Shown: positions 23,186 to 33,778 of the stretch, piece after piece
How positions within the stretch are numbered: position 1 is the first letter of the stretch
Layout: each line of letters begins with the position of its first letter
Assembly (NCBI GenBank): GCA_963678675.1
Contig: OY783193.1
Location: 17,620,427-17,684,426, forward strand
Reading direction: 5' to 3'
Origin: Xiphydria camelus
Lineage: Eukaryota; Arthropoda; Insecta; Hymenoptera; Xiphydriidae
Length of the DNA: 64,000 bases
The notes under the pieces: generated by a model
The model's database searches: none
The model's input: the letters and a program-made list of their open reading frames with translations, nothing else
Told to the model about the DNA's origin: nothing
Translations under genes and position numbers: made by a program

Positions 23186-23969
23186 CCTTACCTTGAAATT
23201 TGACTTCGGCAGTGTTTGTCGACGGTCGAGTTTTTGATAGTTAGAGTTGGCTTTAGAAGAGTGCGCTGCGTGAGAGCGAAAAATGTGAAACGTCTGATTT
23301 CCCAATAGCTGTCAATTCGGGAGATCGAAGCGTCTAACCTCGAAATCGTGAATTGATGAATAATGGTGAGTAATTTTTAGAAATGATAAGAAATGATCAT
23401 TCGGGTTTCTTCGATGAAATTCCCCAAGTGTTTAAAAACCGGTATCCGATTTGCCAATAACTTTTGCTTCCCTTTTAACTGATATTAAGTGTTACTGCAC
23501 AACGAGTAGGTTAGGAGATTTTCACGAAGTCTTTGACAGTCCGGTTTTTAAACTCTTGGGGAATTTCATCGAAGAATGATTATTTTGTATCACTTCTACA
23601 AATTACCCACCATTAATTTACAAATTCACGATTTCGAGGTTAGGCGCTTCGATTTCCCGAATTGACAGCTATCGGGAAATCAGACCTTTCACACTTTTCG
23701 CTCTTACGCAGCGCACTCTTCTGAAGCCAACTCTAACTATCAAAGACTTGACCGTCGGCAAACACTGCCGAAGTCGAATTTCAACGTATCGGCCATAGAT
23801 ATCGTTATTAGAGCGGTTTGCCCTCGGACATACGTTATAGTGTGCTAAAGCCTCAAACATATTTTATTGTTGTCATGAAAACAAAGTTTGAAATAGTAAA
23901 TCAAACTATTTTAAATGGTAAATTAATTTTTTTAATAGTTAATCTAACATTACTTTTTATCTTTATACA

Positions 23970-24972
23970 TAAATATCTCGTGTCTGTTGTTTGGCCTCGA
24001 ATTTCTACGAAACGGCTTGACCGATTTTTATGAAATTTGTTATGCTTATTCGGTAGGTATGAGAATAGGCATAGGATATATTTCATACCGCTAGGTGTGA
24101 TTAGGGTGTTCGAAAAAAGATTTAACAATTGTCCAATATATTTTGTATGGAACTTCAATCTAAACCGTTCATCCGATTGCGATGAAACTTTGGGGAACGG
24201 TTGGACGCATGCCCGCGAAGGTTTCTGAGTTAGTAAATCTTATACAGGGTGTTCAAAAAGTCCAAGTACGGATAATTATCTCAGCGGGAAATAATTTTTG
24301 AGAAAAATGTTTAATACAAAACTTTTAGGATTTTTCCATGGCTACCCAATGGTCATATTGGATTTGATCTTGACGATGACCTTCAAGGTCTGTCTGTCTG
24401 TATGCTTCTTATGCCTTCCTAAACCGTTAATCCGATTGTGATGAAACTTTGGGGAATGGTTGGACGCATGCCCGCGAAGGTTTCTAAGTTAGTAAATATT
24501 GTACAGGGTGTTCAAAAAGTCACGGTACGGCTAATTATCTCAGCGGGAAATAATTTTAGAGAAAAATGTTTAATACACAAATTTTAGGATTTTTCTATGG
24601 CTACACAATGGTCATATTGGATTCGACCTTGACCATGACCTTAAATAGGAACCCTTATTTTTGATAAAGGAAATGAAAAGAGAGGGAAATTTTACGTTCA
24701 AATATGTCCTTGACGATTTTTTTAATGTGACCTTTATGGTCAGCGGAGGTAAAATTGAGGTCAACTACAGTTCGGCTTCGTACCATGAAAGCTATGGGCC
24801 CTATAAAAATTCTTTTTGATAGTAGGGTTTGGGATTTTCCGTGGCTATACAATGGTGATATTAGATTTGTTAAATCTTTGGTTATATCTATAGATATCTA
24901 CTAAAAATTCGTCAAATGACGGCCAAAATCAATCCACAATCCACCCGTGCGAAGCCGGGACGGGCTACTAGT
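23970..24972 (+). mobile_element. Non-autonomous Helitron
   Basis: The 3' end reads cccgtgcgaagccgggacgg then gctactagt: a CCCG/CGGG hairpin ending in CTAGT, the Helitron terminus. The 5' end is probably near tctcgtgtctgttg (23972). Inside are two-plus copies of the unit ccgattgcgatgaaactttg...acagggtgttcaaaaagt, the same unit found seven times at 51971-52852. No Rep/helicase. Confidence 0.75.
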
Positions 24973-25303
24973 AGTAAAATAAAATCCTTTTTACGTAAAG
25001 AATAAATTTCTTTGTCCAGCTAATTCTTATCATTGTACTCAATGTGACTTACGTTTATATGTCCCTTTTATGTACCGAGTGTTCACGCCCAGGTTCCGAG
25101 ACTGGGTGGAACTTAATTAAAATGTGCTGCATACGTTGACCAATAGTGGCCCTACCATCATTACGGCTATTGATCGGTAACTGAACTACATAAATCTCGA
25201 GGCGCTGAAATTATCGACGTCTAATTGTTTATGTTCTCCAAATACGTATCTGCTGCGAAGTTAATGAGTGACTTTAGGATGGAAGACGAATTAATTTTGG
25301 ATA

Positions 25304-25411
25304 CTCCTAAAGGTAAGAACACCTATTTCTTATTACTTTGCAGGTACGCGTTCGCAACACTCTACCTCCAGACTAACGTGGAAATGGGTGTTCTTACCTT
25401 TAGGTTAGGAG
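25304..25411. mobile_element. Small TA-flanked hairpin MITE
   Basis: ctcctaaaggtaagaacacc at the left and ggtgttcttacctttaggtt then aggag at the right, with TA on each side. Confidence 0.6.
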
Positions 25412-25413
25412 TA

Positions 25414-26336
25414 GGGTCACCTAGGGTTAGTGTGACGTAAAAATACGCAAATTTTACTTTAAAATAAAAAAAATATACATTTGTTTATAATTGAACGGTT
25501 TCAAATCTTTAATGAAGAATTTCTGGTCAATTGTCATAACCATTGCACAGTGAGTAGGCATGTCGCATTTTTAAAATTTATTTTGTTTTGATTTGATTTG
25601 ATTTATTCGATAAACGCCAATCGGCAATATACAAAGTTTACAACATCCTCCAATAAGGCAAATTAGAATAATTAATGACGCGATGTATCATCCAACATGC
25701 TCACTCATCCAATGATCCGACCAACTTTTTGATTCCCGCAGTGAAACTCGATACCGATCAACCTAAGAAGTCGATATCCTGATGACACGTATTTACGATA
25801 TGCACAACTATATTATACGGGCCATACGCTACGTAATTCTTGTTAGATTTTCGAGGCTCCAGTCATCTTCTCGACCTCAGACCAGCCCTCGAACATACGA
25901 GACCGAAGTCCGCCAATATTTCTGGTGAGTCTATAAACCGGTTAACTGTTTTGTAGAAGAACAGTAGTTCAACATTATTTTACATTATGTTTTATTTAAG
26001 TGGGTTAGGTGTCACACTATCTCTTCATTATGGGATTACTGTGACTAAGGTTAGGGATAGTGTGACAAACAACTATTTTTGCCATTTAAAAGCATCTAGG
26101 TTTGAGTGTGTTGGTGTGACAGAATTTGGACTAATTTATCAGAATTACGAATTGGAATTAAAATACATGCATACATACATACTATGGCTTTTACCTAAAA
26201 ATCAGAAGCGACTGAAATAATTTTTTTTCAAATAATCTGTTGAAATGCAATGGAAGCGCAATATAACATTATAATGTAATACAAATGCACAATATAAATT
26301 AGTATTTAACATTGTCACACTAACCTTAGGTGACCC
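25414..26336. mobile_element. Element with gggtcaccta termini and repeated gtgtgac words
   Basis: Left tip gggtcacctagggttagtgt, right tip its near-complement (taaccttaggtgaccc). The word gtgtgac or its complement recurs at 25430, 26012, 26060, 26113 and 26315. No transposase. Same design as the elements at 22013, 44264 and 16474. Confidence 0.6.
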
Positions 26337-26573
26337 AATCCAAAATTAATTCGTCTTCGTCACTCCTGAAGTCACTCGTTAACTTCACGACAGATGCGTA
26401 TTTGGGGAACATAAACAACCACTGAGTCACTGAGCAGGTACAGGTTATGATTTTTGGTTATGTTGAGATTTATTAACAGGTTGCAATGTTCGATTAGACG
26501 TCAATAATTTCGGCACCTCGAGATCTATGCAATTCGGTTATCGATCAATAGATGGCCGTATTGATGGCAGGGC

Positions 26574-26838
26574 TGTGGGAATCCGATGATCTCCCACTGA
26601 TCGTGTGTGGAGTGGACGTGAGGAAGGAAGCGGTAGTTATAAATATAACGGAAGTTTATTTATTAACTATCGTGGGTGAAACAGGAGCGCTATGTCTGGA
26701 CGTCTGTCATGGGCTCGTGTCGGCAAGAGCCTTGCGACTCTCGTGGCGCGGCTAGCTGTCGTCGCCAGAGGCGTAGTGATCGGTTTGTCACCAGACGCGC
26801 GACAATTGCCTACTACTACTAGTAGTAATACCTAGACA
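26574..26838. mobile_element. Solo LTR, 265 bp
   Basis: Starts TGTGGGAATCC and ends CCTAGACA, with the duplicated host sequence gggc on both sides. Removing it and one gggc restores the symmetry of the surrounding element's right arm against its left arm, which confirms the boundaries. A ttataaatata segment at about 26637 is a possible TATA box. A gypsy/BEL-type size and 4-bp target duplication; no internal retrotransposon sequence remains. Confidence 0.8.
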
Positions 26839-26956
26839 GGGCCACTATTAGTCCGCGTATGCGGTAGATTTGAATTAAGCTCCACCCAGTCTCTGAGCCT
26901 GGGCGTGAACACCCGGTATATCCTAACAATTAAACATCCCGGTGAAAATTTTTCCG

Positions 26957-27029
26957 ATTGACTGGAATTCAAACCTCGGATCCTTTGGACCGACAGGTAA
27001 CTCGTGAAACCACTCGGCTATCTGAAGTA
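26957..27029 (-). mobile_element. tRNA-like SINE head or tRNA pseudogene
   Basis: On minus: gatagccgagtggtttcacg (an A box tagccgagtgg as in Leu/Ser tRNAs), followed 30 bases on by a near-consensus B box (ggtttgaattcc). Length is close to a tRNA, but the acceptor and anticodon stems do not pair well. A SINE is likelier than a functional tRNA. Confidence 0.5.
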
Positions 27030-27606
27030 AGGTACTAGGTCTGCTACGATTTAGGTACTTGAGTTTCAGGAAGACTCTCATAGACAAATATGTGCTTTTT
27101 AGTTATTTTAATTATGTGCTACTTTTTATTAATATGTAAAAAACAGGTTTAATAATTTCACCTACAAATTCTCTTGGCATATTCAGAAAAGATGCTTTGT
27201 TGAAACTGAGTTTCTTGGCAAAATTCTAAGTAGTCCTTATATGACAGAAGAGCTGTTGGAAGTTGGCAACTCAAATGAGGAGACTCTCTCGTAATATCTC
27301 CATCTCTGCTTACTTTAAACTGCTAAAATAAATTTTAATTAGTCCTATTTAATTTTATTTACGTCGCTATCATATGGTCTTTTTCATTTAATAGTCTAAA
27401 AATGTATTATTCAATTTAGAAAATCGCAAACAATGAGCACGGTGGCTAAGGCGATTTCAATAAGATTTGTCAGGCACCAATAATTCGAGGAATATTAGAT
27501 TTATCGTTTACTTACAGCAAATTCGGACAGGGTAGCGGCTCGTAAATTATTCCGCTGAATCCAATCCAATGTATTACAACATCGTATCTATTCTCTTTAT
27601 TGAGTT
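27030..27606. other. No feature recognised
   Basis: AT-rich, no open frame of note, no repeat structure seen. Confidence 0.35.
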
Positions 27607-28083
27607 ACTAGCATATGTGTCCCTCGCTCCGCTGGGGAAAGCTAGTGAGTTCCCACAAAATGTAAATTAAAGGGATAAACTTTCGAACACCAAAAATCAT
27701 AAAACTGAACTAACAATAAGTCATCATATTCTCAATACAACAGCGCTTACGTCGGTGAAAGAAAGTTCCCTTCTTTATTTGATTGCATATGTGCTATTGA
27801 AAATTGAAATCTTTTGAATTGAAACGGCAGTTCAGTGGATATAAGGGGTATCCTCGGAATAAATACTGTTTCTCTCTTTTACATTTTTCCGACATTATTT
27901 GTGCTTCAATTATATTGTTTGATAACTGCTTCACGGTCATTCTTGTTCCATTACATAATCCGGGTAAATCTAAATTCCTTAACGAAATAATTGGTGATCC
28001 TTTTTTTAATCTTAAACAGTGCAAAGGCATCCCTGGCACATTTAATGAATTTAAAAATTCTATGGGCCCGAAAACATTTTAGA
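27607..28083 (-). mobile_element. Helitron 3' end with helicase remnant
   Basis: On minus the sequence ends tccccagcggagcgagggac acatatgctagt, a Helitron-like terminus (short hairpin, CTAGT). Upstream on the same strand is a Pif1-type helicase fragment (27794-28083). The Rep/HUH part and most of the helicase are absent; the HSE-like array abuts the other side. Confidence 0.7.
27794..28083 (-). pseudogene. Helitron Pif1-type helicase, C-terminal domain fragment
   Basis: On minus: FLNSLNVPGMPLHCLRLKKG, SPIISLRNLDLPGLCNGTRM, then TVKQLSNNIIEA. This is the helicase segment with the conserved LRNLDxxxGLCNGTR block. Around 27850 a frameshift breaks the following FKR-QF segment, and the expected TINKSQGQ motif is not recognisable. 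The upstream end is cut at 28083. Family assignment is firm; function is lost. Confidence 0.85.
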
Positions 28084-28310
28084 ACTTTCTAGAAAGTTCT
28101 GTAGCACTCTAGAATATTTCAAAACTTTCTAGAATATTCTGGAACATTCTAAAACTTTCTGGAATATTTCAGAACAATATAGAATATTTTTGAACATCTT
28201 GGAACAGTCTAGAATATTTTAGAACATTCTAGAACATTTTTGAACAGCCGGGAACGTTCTGGAAGAGTCCGCGATATTTTTGAAAATTTTATGACACTGT
28301 AAAGCACTTG
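28081..28310. repeat. Array of heat-shock-element-like pentamers
   Basis: Repeats of gaa and ttc blocks with 5- and 10-base spacing. Perfect alternating nGAAn/nTTCn runs: four units at 28081-28100 (agaactttctagaaagttct) and three units at 28136-28150, 28221-28235 and 28251-28265. The arrangement matches the HSF trimer binding consensus, though it could also be a degenerate satellite with the same short period. Confidence 0.55.
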
Positions 28311-28522
28311 AGACAGTCGCTGGAAGAAGTCCATTGGTGAGCGGCACCCTTATAACCCCTGTATCTTCTGAACCAACCCCTGCAGTTCCAAAACAAAAAA
28401 TTCTTCATCGATGGGGGATGTAGGGCTATCATACCCTATAACTGCCATGGGGCTACGATTAGCGGTTCCAGAGTTTTATAGGAACGTACAGACTAACCAC
28501 ACTTTCTCTCTTTTATTATATA
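28311..28522. other. No feature recognised
   Basis: Short unique stretch between the HSE-like array and the Ginger-like nest. Confidence 0.35.
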
Positions 28523-28703
28523 TGTCGCAGGCAAATAGTAACTTTAGGCAGATAGTATCTGCCTAGACAAATACTAACTGCCTGGGCAAATAGCTTTTCT
28601 TTATAATTCATTGCTAAATGACTAGGCAGATACTATTTGCCTAGTCAAATAGTATCTACCTAAATGTTCTTTAGGCATATAGCATATAGATTAGCTATTT
28701 ATA

Positions 28704-28875
28704 CAATCCGTTCCTTTCAATATACGCCAGCGTAGCGGGTTGCATATCGGTTATCCGCCTGGCGCGGTACACAGGCGCCTGCCCCTGCAGCGGATCGGAG
28801 GCACCTGTGTACCGCGCCAGGCGGATAACCGATATGCAACCCGCTACGCTGGCGTGTATTGAAAGGGACGGATTG
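28704..28875. mobile_element. Near-perfect hairpin MITE, TA-flanked
   Basis: caatccgttcctttcaatat at the left pairs with the right end over about 78 bases with very few mismatches; the loop is about 18 bases. TA flanks both sides. The undisturbed right half of the outer element shows a single TA at the same point, which fixes the insertion site. Confidence 0.85.
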
Positions 28876-29035
28876 TATAGTCAGTTCGGAAATGCCTCAT
28901 TTTGCGTAACGAGTGAGATTATTGCAATATCTATCACACGAGTTACACAGAGTGCATTTCCTAACGTGTTGCATATGATGTCGTAGGCAAATAGTAACTT
29001 TTTAGGCAGATAGTATTTGCCTAGGCAAATAGCTT

Positions 29036-29182
29036 TTGTGGCTTCGCTCGCTTCGCTCGCTCCGCCGATTTTAACCTAACCTAACCTTACCAAATCTAAT
29101 TTATTTATATTTCAATGTATTAGGATAGGTTAGGTTAGGTTAGAATCGGCGGAGCGAGCGAAGCCACAAAAGCTATTTGCCT
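29036..29182. repeat. Palindrome with telomere-type (TTAGG)n arms, copy 1
   Basis: tttgtggcttcgctcgcttc, then ctccgccgatt and cctaacctaacc, followed by the mirror image through ttaggttaggttag and ggcggagcgagcgaag. Further copies lie at about 29340-29498, 30287-30432 and 32940-33115. All are flanked by ctatttgcct words of the Ginger-like element. Confidence 0.75.
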
Positions 29183-29202
29183 AGGTAAATACTATCTGCC
29201 TG

Positions 29203-30557
29203 AAACATAAACAAACATCCATCTACAATTATCACACCCACACCTAATAAATTACAGAAATACTTAACCTCAAAATGATATTGTTTTGTTATACAGTCAA
29301 ACATATGTATAGAATATAGCTTTTGCCTAGGCAAATAGCTTTTGTGGCTTCGCTCGCTTCGCTCGCTCCGCCGATTCTAACCTAACCTAACCTAATCTAA
29401 CCTAACACATTGAAATATAAATAAATTAGATTTAGTAAAGTTAGATTAGGTTAGATTAGGCTATAATCGGCGGAGCGAGCGAAGCCACAAAAGCTATTTG
29501 CCTAAAGTTACTATTTCCCCGCGACGTATATAAGTGATAAGCAGGGGAGCTAGCCAATAATAACTTAAAACAATATAGCAACTACATATTTATACTTACG
29601 TGACAATTCTCGAAGCATTTGGATGATTTTTGTAAAAGTTTCCTTTCCCGTGAAAATTTGCGTGAGAGAAATGCTCATAGCACGAGTGCTGACGGGTTAA
29701 ATCTGAAGTTTATCTGAGGAGCTCCTCAGACAGTTGCTCCTCAGATAAACTTCAGATTTAACCCGTCAGCACTCGTGCTATAAGCATTTCTCTCTCGCAA
29801 ATTTTCACGGGAAAGGAAACTTTTACAAAAATCATTCAAATGGTTCGAGAATTGTTTTCATTCTTAAACAACTATTCCTCTTTCTTTTAGTGTAAATTAA
29901 AAACAAAAAGATTCAGTCAATTTCGAGAAAAGAATTTTTTTCTTGACGCGAAACTAAAAATGTGAGAGTTTCTCTTACGGCACGAGTAGGCTGGGAGCCG
30001 TGCTGCCTTCGCGCGTAGTCGGCCGCGTTCGGCAATTCTCGCCACTGCTGGTGATTGAAGGGGGAAACAAGGGAAATAAATATTTGCATTTTTTAATATG
30101 AGAGAATCCCTCATCACGCGGGTACAGAACGGTGGGACGGGAGCGCGAGTGCTGACGGGTTAAAAGTCTACAGTCACGTAAGTATAAATATGTAGTTGCT
30201 ATATTGTTTTAAGTTGTTATTGGCTAGGTCCCCTGCTTATCACTTATACACGTCGCGGGGAAATAGTAACTTTTTAGGCAAATAGCTTTTGTGGCTTCGC
30301 TCGCTCCGCCGATTATAGCCTAATCTAACCTAATTAACTTTACCAAATCTAATTTATTTATATTTCAATGTGTTAGGTTAGGTTAGAATCGGCGGAGCGA
30401 GCGAAGCGAGCGAAGCCACAAAAGCTATTTGCCTAGGCAAAAGCTATATTCTATACATATGTTTGACTGTATAAAAAAACAATATCATTTTGAGGTTAAG
30501 TATTTCTGTAATTTATTAGGTGTGGGTGTGATAATTGTAGATGGATCTTTGTTTATG
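29203..30557. repeat. Large palindrome with nested hairpin
   Basis: Arms 29203-29612 and about 30165-30557 mirror each other (for example cacccacacctaataaatta on the left and its complement at 30515). The centre holds a second hairpin: 29617-29735 pairs with 29745-29850 through tttcctttcccgtgaaaatt and gtgctgacgggttaaatctg. GC-rich sequence follows at 29990-30150. No coding content. Confidence 0.7.
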
Positions 30558-30616
30558 TTATCCAGTGCAGGAAATTTCTAAATACCTAATCAAGCTTTTC
30601 TCCAATTTGCAATAGG

Positions 30617-32409
30617 TTGAGCCCCGTCAACATGGTAGATAAGGAAGAATACTATTTGCGGTTAAATGCAAAATATGACCAAAATATAATTAAAAAACCA
30701 TGGGATTTTCAAAAAATTGATGAAGTCATTGATATTTTAAAAAGTCTTCAAGCAAAAAAACTCAGAACAATTATCAAGCTCTGTCATCCGCAGAAAAATA
30801 TTATGGTGCAAAATATGATTTACTAGAGATATCAGGCATATCAAAAGTTATCTTAAAACCAAAGTCTTCTGGGGACGATAATCTTATTTATATTACACCG
30901 ATTGAAGAATTTTTCGATAAAATTGATGAGCAACACAAAGCTACAGGACACGGAGGAAGAGATAAAATGCTTCATAATTTAAAGAAGAAATGTAACATTC
31001 CAAGAGAGTGGCCATTGAAATATACGCACAGTTGTGTAAAACTTGTAATTCGAAAAAAATTCAGAAACATGCTGGTTTAGTGGTGAAGCCAATTATATCA
31101 AAAGATTTCAATGTCAGAGGACAAGTTGATCTAATAGATTTTCAATCTTGCGCTGATGGGAAGTACAAATGACTCCTAAATTACCAAGACCATTGTACCA
31201 AATTTTTGTATTTGAGACCTTTAGCAACCAAAAGAGCTGCAGAAGTAGCCATTGAGTTGCTCAAGATTTTCCTAGAACAAGGCGCTCCAGTTATCTTGGA
31301 AAGTGACAATGGACGGGAATTCACTGCAGAGGTAAGAGTTGGTTTTGTTATGGCCCGAATGCAAAATCGTGCATGGACGACCCAGACACCCCCAAATTCA
31401 GGGTTCAGTGGAAAGGTCAAACCAAGATGTTGAGCAAATGTTAAGAATTTGGATGGAGGAAAATCAAACCTCTCGTTGGTCGACCGGGTGCTACTTTGTG
31501 CAGTGGCAAAAAAACACATCGTTTCATCGTATCATTGGAAGGATACCGTACAAGAGTCTTTATGGAGCTGATCCAAAAATAGGTTTACGATCTACAAATA
31601 TACCGTCTGACCTTATTGATAAAATAGTAACTGAAGAGGACTTGAAACAATTGACGGGCAACGTGAGTGATGATAACATGGACACTTCATCGAATAATGA
31701 CAATAACACGATTATAGAAGAAAGTCTTAATACTAGAGCAGTCGAGACAGCAGTATTAGGAACTACAGAGGACTTAGAACAATTGACGAGCAACGTGAGT
31801 GATGATAACATGGATACTTCATCAAATAATGACAATAACACGGTTATAGAAGAAAGTCTTAATACTAGAGCAGTCGAGACAGCAGTATTAGGAACTACAG
31901 AGGACTTTAATCAAAGTATGAATGAGGAAAATATTAGAATTAACAGAAAAAAGTCTCACGAAGGACAAGTCAAAGCTGCAGAAGTAATGATTAAAAGAAG
32001 CAAGATCACTTTTGGCGATTTAGAAATTGGAAAATCTGTGACTGTTGCTGTACCCAAATTCGATAGAGGACCTTTGGATAAAAAGAATGTGGATGGTATA
32101 ATCATTGATAAGAAAAACAATGTGTACCGAATTGGCACAAAATCCGGTATTTTGAAAAACTGGTTTACCAGAGGTGATTTAACGCCTGTATCATCTATTA
32201 GTTTTAATTTAATTGATGTTCCTCAAGAAAAGTCAATTTCACTAAGAGAAGCCTGCGCCTCGCAGTCAATGTTTTCAGGTCAGGGGTTTTCAAAATGCCA
32301 ATGCCAACCTTCAAAAAGTCAATGCAATACCAAGCGATGTGCTTGTTTCAAAGCCAATCATTTGTGCAACAGCAGGTGCCATTCAAGCAATCCTTGCCGA
32401 AATAAGTAG
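30617..32409 (+). pseudogene. KRBA2-like DDE integrase (Ginger-type transposase), several lesions
   Basis: Start MSPVNMVDKEEYYLRLNAKY at 30617. A frameshift near 30780 leads into EISGISKVILKPKS and FFDKIDEQHKATGHGGRDKM. Both halves of the HHCC zinc-binding module are visible (H-x4-H, later CKTC). Catalytic residues are present as QVDLIDF, LESDNGREF and QGSVERSN, in three frame segments. A TGA interrupts the first core strand near 31174, and a frameshift follows EFTAEV near 31335. The final frame (31339-32409) is open to its stop and ends in a cysteine-rich tail (CQCQPSKSQCNTKRCACFK, CNSRCH) typical of KRBA2-like proteins. A 44-residue segment is tandemly duplicated at 31660-31923. Not expressible as one protein. 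Confidence 0.8.
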
Positions 32410-33441
32410 ATTTATATTAATTATTACCTACCTATTCTAATAACAATAAGTTTTAGATTTGGTACTGATTTTTTTAAGATTATTTGTTTATTTTTATGTC
32501 AGCGATTTTGGTCTTAAATTAAAGTTGTTTAACACCAGAACGCTGAATTTGTTACCATTACTACAGTAGTTACAATTTATTCTTTATTCTATTACAATAA
32601 TTTCAGTGTAATATACTATTTGGCATAAGAATTATAGGTAGGTATAGATTATTATAGGTACCTACTTATTCAAAAGTTTAAATAACAATTTTTTGTTTCT
32701 ACAACACAATTTATTTTTCAAATTTTGAGATTTAAAGTAATATTTTTCAATACTGACTGACGTTGGGAAACGTGTTACTTTTCTTAACTAGTTAGGAAAT
32801 AAAAAATCTTTCCTAACCGTGATAAAAAATGAAATATTAATCGAAACTTCAAACTGACAACCAATCGCTCGCATGTTTGAGGAATAATTTGAAAAAATCT
32901 TGTATGTGTCGAAGGCAAATGGTCATTCCAAGCAAATAGCTTTTGTGGCTTCGCTCGTTTTACTCGCTTCGCCGATTCTAACCTAATCTAACCTAACCTA
33001 ACTTAACATATTGAAATATAAAGTAATTAGATTCAGTAAGGTTAGATTAGATTAGGTTAGGCTAGAATCAGCGGAGCGAGCGAAGCGCGAGGAGCTACAA
33101 AAGTTATTTGCCTAGTTAAAAGCAATTTGCCTGAAATGACTATTTTATTATGACCTACGACATATGCAACACGTTAGGAAATGCATTCTGTGTAATTCGT
33201 GTGATAGATATTGCAATAATCTCACTCGTTACGCAAAATGAGGCATTTCCTAACTGGTTATATAAATAGCTAATCTATATGCTATATGCCTAAAGAACAT
33301 TTAGGCAGATACTATTTGACTAGGCAAATAGTATCTGCCTAGTCATTTAGCAATGAATTATAAAGAAAAGCTATTTGCCCAGGCAGTTAGTATTTGCCTA
33401 GGCAGATACTATCTGCCTAAAGTTATTATTTGCCTGCGACA

Positions 33442-33743
33442 TATGTCTTGATTACGAGCCGCGTGATACATATGGCATATTTTCGATTTTTGACTATTAG
33501 AGAGTATTCGGTTTTATTCAAGGCAGACTAGTTCAACCAATAGACGTGCATTGAGAGAAATAAAATTGTATTTTTTGAACCACATCATTATGTTTAAATC
33601 CGATATAATGAAATTTACTATAATATATGGTATTTTTACGTATGAGTAAGGTGAACATTACCACACAAGTATAGTAAAATATACCTATAACATTTTGTTG
33701 TAGTAAATTTTACCACATTTTGTGATAATGAAATGTTGCTATA
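33442..33743. other. AT-rich, no gene
   Basis: Contains repeated tatagtaaaatata-like words near 33660-33720. Nothing else recognised. Confidence 0.35.
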
Positions 33744-33778
33744 CTGAGAAAAATAACTTAATCCATTTAATCGAAATA

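Larger units (their letters stand above)
21958..23835. mobile_element. Diverged relative of the ccgcatgtcc elements, interrupted
   Basis: Tips ccgtatatccgagggcaaac and the inverted tttgccctcggacatacg. The interior matches the 10443/12431 elements in gacttcggcagt, agagcgaaaa and ccgaattgacagctat blocks, with TIRs of about 270 bases once the insertion is removed. The left arm is broken by the element at about 22013-23185. Confidence 0.75.
25075..26916. mobile_element. TA-flanked TIR element, interrupted three times
   Basis: Tips ccgagtgttcacgccc and, inverted, ccgggtgttcacgccc, flanked by TA. Left arm 25075-25301; right arm 26337-26916. Inserted within it are a 108-bp TA-flanked MITE (25304-25411), the gggtcacc element (25414-26336) and a solo LTR in the right arm (26574-26838). 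Confidence 0.75.
28979..33162 (+). mobile_element. Ginger-like DNA transposon with KRBA2-type integrase
   Basis: Tips tgtcgtaggcaaatagtaac (left) and cctacgaca (right). TGT...ACA tips and a near 4-bp TATG target duplication fit Ginger cut-and-paste elements, which use a retroviral-type integrase. It contains the integrase pseudogene (30617-32409). Between the left end and the gene is a large palindromic region (29203-30557) made of further nested repeats. Confidence 0.65.
28523..33441. mobile_element. Palindromic Ginger-type outer element (split)
   Basis: Left half 28523-28978 starts tgtcgcaggcaaatagtaac; right half 33163-33441 ends with the complement. With insertions removed, the halves form an almost perfect palindrome centred on gttgcatatgcaac. 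Subterminal words aggcagatagtatctgcct and aggcaaatagt are repeated. The inner element (28979-33162) inserted at the palindrome centre, and a hairpin MITE (28704-28875) in the left half. Flanks are TATA left and TATG right, close to a 4-bp duplication. Confidence 0.7.

Noticed and set aside
26957..27029. Functional tRNA gene
   Set aside because: A and B boxes are good but acceptor and anticodon stems do not pair; a SINE head is more likely.
29917..30117. Protein-coding frame in the GC-rich stretch of the palindrome
   Set aside because: Short, low-complexity and without a family match; part of the nested repeat.
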